Source of the DNA: an uncultured Acetatifactor sp.
Lineage (GTDB): Bacteria > Bacillota > Clostridia > Lachnospirales > Lachnospiraceae
Direction of reading: 5' to 3'
Assembly: GCA_910577035.1 (NCBI GenBank)
Contig: CAJTKW010000019.1
Location: 1-48,080, forward strand
DNA length: 48,080 nt
The notes under the pieces were generated by a model. That model was not told the origin of the DNA. It searched no databases and was given only the letters and a program-made list of their open reading frames with translations. The position numbers and the translations under genes are program-made. Below, piece by piece: positions 43,351 to 48,080 of this stretch. Position 1 is the stretch's first letter. Every line of letters starts with the position of its first letter.

Positions 43351-43923
43351 TTAGCAGGAAGCTCCCGATGCAAATGCCTTTTTGTTCATTTCCAGGAATT
43401 TCGGCGGGACGCTGTGCTCAATCGCTTCCATCCACTCCTCCTCCGTGAAGTCAAAGTGCCTGGAAAGCCTGCCCATGAGGACAAGATTTACGGCCTTGCT
43501 GCTTCCGGCCTCCTCCGCCAGGGAAAGGGCGTCCAGAGCATCTACATGAATTCCCGTTTCCTCCATTTTCTGAACCAGATTTTCCGGATATGACGCCGTA
43601 CCGGCGATTACCGGCATAGGGTTGATCTGCTGGCTGTTGACGATGATCCGGCCGTCAGGCCTTAAATATTCGGTATAGCGGGTCGCTTCCAGCAGCTCAA
43701 AGGAAAGGATACAGTCTGCCTGGCCCTTGTCTATAATGGGGGAAAAGACCCTGTCTCCCCAGCGGACATAAGTGACCACGCTTCCCCCCCGCTGGCTCAT
43801 GCCGTGTACCTCGCTGACCTTCACGTCATACCCCCGGCCAAGGAGCAGACGGCCCAGCAGCTTGCTGGCAAGCAGGGTACCCTGTCCTCCCACACCTACG
43901 ATCATGATACTTTTTGTTTCCAT
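43351..43923 (-). CDS. iorB: Indolepyruvate ferredoxin oxidoreductase, beta subunit
   Basis: A 190-aa protein of the pyruvate-ferredoxin oxidoreductase gamma-domain family. IMIVGVGGQGTLLASKLLG is the signature, and SEVHGMSQRGGSVVTYVRWG is highly conserved in IorB. With IorA it decarboxylates aryl pyruvates to aryl-acetyl-CoA, reducing ferredoxin. The start at 43923 begins the family domain; a start four codons upstream at 43935 is nearer a GGAAGGG site, so the exact start is open. It lies between paaK and iorA, all on the minus strand. Confidence 0.92.
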   Translation of the reverse strand: METKSIMIVGVGGQGTLLASKLLGRLLLGRGYDVKVSEVHGMSQRGGSVVTYVRWGDRVFSPIIDKGQADCILSFELLEATRYTEYLRPDGRIIVNSQQINPMPVIAGTASYPENLVQKMEETGIHVDALDALSLAEEAGSSKAVNLVLMGRLSRHFDFTEEEWMEAIEHSVPPKFLEMNKKAFASGASC

Positions 43924-44008
43924 AATAATAACCATGCCCTTCCGTAACCTGCGGACCTGGGCCGCAGGCACAATATTTGCAGATGAATAAGCTCGTCTGT
44001 CATTTTCC

Positions 44009-45733
44009 TTATAATGCGCCGAACTTACATAGCTGTCTGCAGACGCCGCAGCCCACGCAGAGAGTGGTGTCGATCTTTACTTTTCCGTCCACCATGCTGA
44101 TGGCGGGGCAGCCGATATTCATACAGGCCCTGCAGCCCTTACACTTCTCCGGATCGGCACAGATGGGCCCCGGGTGCTTTACATATTTTAACAGTGCGCA
44201 GGGACGGCGGGAAATAATGACGGAAGGCTCTGCCGCGGCGAGCTCTTCCCGGAGGGCCGTTTCACAGGCTTCCATGTCGTAGGGGTCCACTACCCGTACC
44301 CGTTTGATTCCCACGGCATGGCAGAGGCTCTCCAGGTCAATTTTCGTACAGGGGTCCCCTTTCAGATTATAACCTGTAGTAGGATTCTGCTGATGGCCCG
44401 TCATGCCGGTGATGGAATTATCCAGTATAATCACCGTGGAATTTGATTCGTTGTAGGCAATATTAATCAGGCCGGTGACACCGGAATGAATGAAAGTGGA
44501 GTCGCCGATGACGGCCACGGTTTTCCCGGCAGTCTCTTCTTCTCCGGCCTTGACGAAGCCGTGGAGGCCGGAGACGGAGGCTCCCATGCAGATGGTGGTG
44601 TCGATGGCACCCAGGGGCGGTACGGCGCCCAGAGTATAGCAGCCGATGTCCCCCAGCACCGTCAGCTTCATTTTTTTCAGGACATAAAAGATACTGCGGT
44701 GAGGACAGCCGGCGCACATAACCGGCGGCCTTCCGGGAATCGCTTCTTCAAGAGAAGGGCCTGACTGTACCGTACCGCCCAGTTTTTCCTTCACCAGATT
44801 TTGGCTCAGCTCGCCGATATTGGAAAACAGTTCCTTACCCGATACCGAAAGGCCAAGGCTTTGACAATGGGTTTCAATAAAGCCGTCCAGCTCTTCCACC
44901 ACTACAAGTTTTTGAACGGAAGCTGCAAAGTCTATTATTTTCTGCTCCGGCAGGGGCCAGATCATCCCCAGCTTCAATACAGGGTATGTATCACCAAAGG
45001 CCTCTTTTACATACTGGTAGCTGGTGGAAGAGGTGATGATACCTAAGGAGGTATCCTGTCCCGGCTCCACACGATTGATTTCCGTAGTCTCTGCCCAGGC
45101 AGTCAGGGCTTTGGTGCGGGCCTCTACTGCCGGGTGCTGCTTTTTGGCATTGGCCGGCATCATAATATATTTTCCGGGATTCTTTTCGTATTTTTTCCGC
45201 TCCGGCGTCACCCGCTCTCCGGTCTCCACCACGCTTTGGGAATGACTGACCCGGGTACACATTTTAATTAAGACAGCTGTGTCATATTTCTCGGAAAGCT
45301 CATAAGCAAGCTTTGCAAAGGCTAAGGCCTCTGCAGAGTCAGAGGGTTCCAGCATGGGAAGCTTTGCTGCCCGGGCATAATGGCGGGAATCCTGCTCGTT
45401 CTGGGAGCTGTGCATACCGGCATCGTCCGCCACACCGATCACCAGTCCGGCATTGACGCCGGTATAGGAGATGGTAAAGAGGGGATCTGCCGCCACGTTT
45501 AAGCCCACATGTTTCATGGCGCAGAAGCTTCTTTTACCGGCCAGGGAAGCACCGAAGGCGGTTTCCAGGGCTACCTTTTCATTGGGCGCCCACTCCGCAT
45601 ACAGTTCGTCATATTTTGCCGCGCACTCGGTGATTTCCGTGCTGGGCGTTCCCGGGTAGCTGGACACAAAGCAGCACCCCGCTTCATAAAGACCTCTGGC
45701 AACCGCTTCGTTGCCAAGCATTAATGTTTTCAT
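44009..45733 (-). CDS. iorA: Indolepyruvate ferredoxin oxidoreductase, alpha subunit
   Basis: A 574-aa thiamine-diphosphate enzyme. The N-terminal pyrimidine-binding part starts MKTLMLGNEAVARGLYEAG with SSYPGTPSTEI. The ThDP-binding part has VMCAGCPHRS, DIGCYTLG and VIGDSTFIHSGVTGL. The C-terminus has two iron-sulfur motifs: CKGCRACMNIGCP and CVGCGVCRQLC. ATG 45733 follows GAGAGGAC. It forms the enzyme with IorB for oxidative decarboxylation of aryl pyruvates from Phe, Tyr and Trp. Confidence 0.95.
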   Translation of the reverse strand: MKTLMLGNEAVARGLYEAGCCFVSSYPGTPSTEITECAAKYDELYAEWAPNEKVALETAFGASLAGKRSFCAMKHVGLNVAADPLFTISYTGVNAGLVIGVADDAGMHSSQNEQDSRHYARAAKLPMLEPSDSAEALAFAKLAYELSEKYDTAVLIKMCTRVSHSQSVVETGERVTPERKKYEKNPGKYIMMPANAKKQHPAVEARTKALTAWAETTEINRVEPGQDTSLGIITSSTSYQYVKEAFGDTYPVLKLGMIWPLPEQKIIDFAASVQKLVVVEELDGFIETHCQSLGLSVSGKELFSNIGELSQNLVKEKLGGTVQSGPSLEEAIPGRPPVMCAGCPHRSIFYVLKKMKLTVLGDIGCYTLGAVPPLGAIDTTICMGASVSGLHGFVKAGEEETAGKTVAVIGDSTFIHSGVTGLINIAYNESNSTVIILDNSITGMTGHQQNPTTGYNLKGDPCTKIDLESLCHAVGIKRVRVVDPYDMEACETALREELAAAEPSVIISRRPCALLKYVKHPGPICADPEKCKGCRACMNIGCPAISMVDGKVKIDTTLCVGCGVCRQLCKFGAL

Positions 45734-45796
45734 TTGTCCTCTCATTCTGTCCGGGTAAGGGACTCCCCGGAACATTAAAAATTTTTCATTCCGTCT

Positions 45797-45933
45797 CCGG
45801 CGGCAGTGCCGTCGGAAACGGCACAAACAATCCGTGAAACTTGAGGAAGAATCGCTTTTGCGATTCTTCAGTGTGAAGTTTTAGATTTTCTTAGGCAGCG
45901 TTTTTTCAGATGCCTTAGAAAATCTCTTCACAT
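45797..45933 (-). repeat. Three-hairpin composite repeat, copy at the symporter stop
   Basis: Read from the symporter end: hairpin 1 (45933-45871) has ATGTGAAG and CTTCACAC arms; hairpin 2 (45869-45846) is GAAGAATCGC/GCGATTCTTC; hairpin 3 (45824-45806) is GTGCCG/CGGCAC. It matches 18455-18599 in layout and in the conserved ends. Its first arm encodes the last residues and the stop codon of the symporter. Confidence 0.8.
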
Positions 45934-47477
45934 TTTTCTCCGATGGAATCCGTCACCGAAACCGTTACCTTTTTCTCGTAGCAGGAGAAGACCTCCTGTA
46001 GTTTTTCCTTTGCCGGTGCCTTTGTAAAAAGGCTCACCACAGGTACGATTACAAGCCCTGCCAGCATGCAGAAGGCGCCGGCGTTGATGGGCGACTGCAG
46101 GTATGCCGGAAAAGCGGAACGGAAAAAGATATTGGCCAGCATGACTACCGAAGAGAATAAGAAGCTCACCCAGCAGGCTGCTTTTGTGGTCCGCTTCCAA
46201 TATAACCCGTAGAGGAAGGGGGCAAGGAAAGCACCGGCCAGGGCGCCCCAGCTTACTCCCATGAGCTGGGCAATGAAGGTAACGTTGGAATGATACTGGA
46301 TTAACGCCAGTACAACGGAAATGGCGATAAATACCACCAGAAGAGCCCGCATCCATCTTACCTGCTTCTTCTCATCCATCTCTTTTATTATATTACCTTT
46401 AATAAAGTCCAGCGTCAAGGTGGAGCTTGATGCCAAAACCAGGGAGGAAAGGGTGGACATGGAAGCGGAAAGCACCAGGATCACCACCACTGCAATAAGA
46501 ATCGTCGGAAGCCCTGAGAGCATGACAGGCACCACGGAGTCGTAGCCGTTTGCGCCAATGTCTATCTTGTCACTGAAGAGCCGGCCGAAGCCGCCAAGAA
46601 AATAGCAGCCTCCCGCAACGATCAGGGCAAAAACAGTAGAAATAATCATGCCCTTGTTGATGGCACTTTCGCTCTTGATGGCATAAAATTTCTGCACCAT
46701 CTGGGGAAGTCCCCAGGTTCCCAGGCTGGTGAGGATCACCACACCCAGAAGCCCTGCAGGATCCGGGCCGAAGAAGGAGTTAAATACTCCCGGCGCGGCG
46801 GAAACGGACGGATCGCATACGGCAGAAAGCTTCTCCAGAGCCGTGAGGAAGCCGCCCTGACTGGCCAGCACTGCGGCGATCACGGCAATGATACCGAAGA
46901 TCATGATAATGCCCTGAATAAAGTCATTGATGGCGGTGGCCATGTAGCCTCCGGCTATGACGTAGATTCCGGTGAGCACTGCCATCACAATCACGCACAC
47001 GCTGTAATCAATGTCAAAGGCCATGCCAAACAGACGGCTCAAGCCGTTATAGAGGCTGGCGGTATAGGGGATCAGGAAGATAAAGATGATTGCCGAGGCA
47101 GCAAGCTTTAAGGGCTTGCTGCCAAAGCGCTGTCCGAAAAACTCCGGCATGGTGGCGCTGTTTAAATGCTGGGTCATAATGCGGGTACGCCGTCCCAGTA
47201 CCGCCCAGGCTAAGAGAGAGCCTAAAAAGGCGTTCCCCAGGCCGGCCCAGGTGGCGGCAATTCCGTATTTCCAGCCGAATTGTCCCGCATAGCCCACGAA
47301 GACCACTGCGGAGAAATAGCTGGTTCCATAGGCGAAAGCGGTAAGCCAGGGGCCCACGCTCCTGCCCCCCAATACGAATCCGTTTACGTCGGTGGCATGG
47401 CGGCGGCAGTAGAAGCCGATGCCGATCATGACGCCGAAGAAAACAATCAGCATGATTAGCTTGATAAAAAGATCCAT
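45915..47477 (-). CDS. Sodium/solute symporter (SSS family)
   Basis: A 520-aa membrane protein with about 13 TM helices, full length for SSS. It starts MDLFIKLIMLIVFFGVMIGIG and includes RSVGPWLTAFAYGTSYFSAV, GQFGWKYGIAATWAGLGNAF and VIAGGYMATAINDFIQGIIMI, all close to PutP-type proteins. Cargo in this context could be an aromatic amino acid or aryl acid. Its tail CEEIF is encoded by the arm of a palindromic repeat. It is upstream of iorA on the same strand. Confidence 0.93.
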   Translation of the reverse strand: MDLFIKLIMLIVFFGVMIGIGFYCRRHATDVNGFVLGGRSVGPWLTAFAYGTSYFSAVVFVGYAGQFGWKYGIAATWAGLGNAFLGSLLAWAVLGRRTRIMTQHLNSATMPEFFGQRFGSKPLKLAASAIIFIFLIPYTASLYNGLSRLFGMAFDIDYSVCVIVMAVLTGIYVIAGGYMATAINDFIQGIIMIFGIIAVIAAVLASQGGFLTALEKLSAVCDPSVSAAPGVFNSFFGPDPAGLLGVVILTSLGTWGLPQMVQKFYAIKSESAINKGMIISTVFALIVAGGCYFLGGFGRLFSDKIDIGANGYDSVVPVMLSGLPTILIAVVVILVLSASMSTLSSLVLASSSTLTLDFIKGNIIKEMDEKKQVRWMRALLVVFIAISVVLALIQYHSNVTFIAQLMGVSWGALAGAFLAPFLYGLYWKRTTKAACWVSFLFSSVVMLANIFFRSAFPAYLQSPINAGAFCMLAGLVIVPVVSLFTKAPAKEKLQEVFSCYEKKVTVSVTDSIGEKCEEIF

Positions 47478-47497
47478 GTAAAATCCTCCCGTTTTCT

Positions 47498-48080
47498 CTA
47501 ATTGTTTATCTGCGCTTCCACCAGGCTGCCGTGGCAGTATCGTTCTCTGAGAAGCGGTTTTTCTATTTTACCCGTAGGATTTCTGGGTACTTTTTCGAAA
47601 ATGATTTTTCTGGGCCGTTTGTATCTGGGAAGATCCCGGCAGAACTCCTGGATTTCCTCCTCCGTGCAGGAAATCCCCTCTTTCAGCTCTATGATGGCCG
47701 CGGCAATTTCACCAAGCCTTGCGTCAGGCAGTCCGATTACGGCCACATCCTTAATTCTTTCATTGCGCCGCAGGAAATCCTCAATCTGTACCGGATAGAG
47801 GTTTTCTCCTCCGGAGATGATAACGTCCTTTTTCCGGTCTACCAGATAGATGAATCCGTCCTCGTCCATGCGGGCCATATCACCTGTGTAAAGCCATCCG
47901 TCCTTTAGGACCTCTTCCGTGGCCTGGGGATTCTTATAATAGCAGAGCATGACTCCCGGTCCATGGACAATCAATTCGCCTACTTCACCCTGAGCCGTTT
48001 CCCTTCCCTGCTCATCTACGATCCGGGCCTCCCAGTGATAGCCGGGCCTGCCGATGGCTCCTACCTTATGTATGTTCTCC
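47498..48080 (-). CDS. AMP-dependent acyl-CoA synthetase, 5' part missing
   Basis: The C-terminal 190 or so residues of an acyl/aryl-CoA synthetase; the frame stays open to the window edge, so the start is outside. Present are YTGDMARMDEDGFIYLVDRKKD (hinge and core motif), SGGENLYPVQIE and the catalytic lysine region NPTGKIEKPLLRER. It is the fatty acid or aryl-CoA ligase type rather than PaaK type. It lies 20 bases upstream of the symporter and probably begins or continues the same operon. Confidence 0.93.
   Translation of the reverse strand, partial: ENIHKVGAIGRPGYHWEARIVDEQGRETAQGEVGELIVHGPGVMLCYYKNPQATEEVLKDGWLYTGDMARMDEDGFIYLVDRKKDVIISGGENLYPVQIEDFLRRNERIKDVAVIGLPDARLGEIAAAIIELKEGISCTEEEIQEFCRDLPRYKRPRKIIFEKVPRNPTGKIEKPLLRERYCHGSLVEAQINN

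Overview
The window looks like chromosome of a gut-type Lachnospiraceae bacterium (Clostridia). The signs are strong GGAGG ribosome sites, YesM/YesN-type two-component regulation, CUT1 sugar importers without an ATPase gene, MerR/TipAS and AraC regulators, an ECF sigma/zinc-finger anti-sigma pair and an IorAB-PaaK aromatic-acid cluster. The genus cannot be fixed from this sequence. No rRNA, tRNA, IS transposase or CRISPR array was seen.

Region 1 (1-7000) is AT-richer accessory DNA. It opens with a chimeric ORF in which an integrative-element-type winged-helix protein runs into a PHP phosphoesterase that has lost its first metal-binding segment. Next is a 590-aa protein joining an Mrr-type winged helix, a PD-(D/E)XK-like nuclease domain and a SIR2 domain; this is the best candidate for an undescribed anti-phage system. 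A P-loop kinase/GNAT pair follows, then a MerR-TipAS regulator and two GNAT genes. That three-gene block lies between two direct copies of a 47-nt promoter-like repeat.

Region 2 (7000-15000) is mostly core-like. It holds a chemotaxis receptor, a membrane-anchored TraB/TIKI-like protein, a YbaK-type deacylase, a divergent methionyl-tRNA synthetase preceded by a consensus promoter, a 30-codon leader ORF and an intrinsic terminator, an HExxH protein, and an ECF sigma/anti-sigma operon.

Region 3 (15100-28400) concerns sugars: an AraC regulator divergent from a zinc dehydrogenase, aldo/keto reductase and FucU-type mutarotase operon, a second AraC regulator divergent from a GH2 glycosidase, a methyltransferase/serine hydrolase/APH-like kinase operon, and a GH31 glycosidase. 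The gaps carry several palindromic repeats.

Region 4 (28400-41400) reads as a system for importing and phosphorolysing an N-acetylglucosamine disaccharide: NagB, a small cysteine-containing protein with a YEKP N-terminus, a GH94 phosphorylase of chitobiose type, a phosphohexomutase, a YesM/YesN pair, two permeases, a binding lipoprotein and an Eis-like acetyltransferase. ChbP would make GlcNAc-1-P, the mutase GlcNAc-6-P, and NagB would act after a deacetylase not seen here. The 3' end of nagB is fused to a foreign gene fragment.

Region 5 (41400-48080, minus strand) carries an ACT-domain protein, phenylacetate-CoA ligase, indolepyruvate oxidoreductase IorB and IorA, a sodium/solute symporter and a partial acyl-CoA synthetase, consistent with converting aryl pyruvates and aryl acids through CoA thioesters. 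A three-hairpin repeat found here is also found in region 3, each time starting at a stop codon inside an operon.
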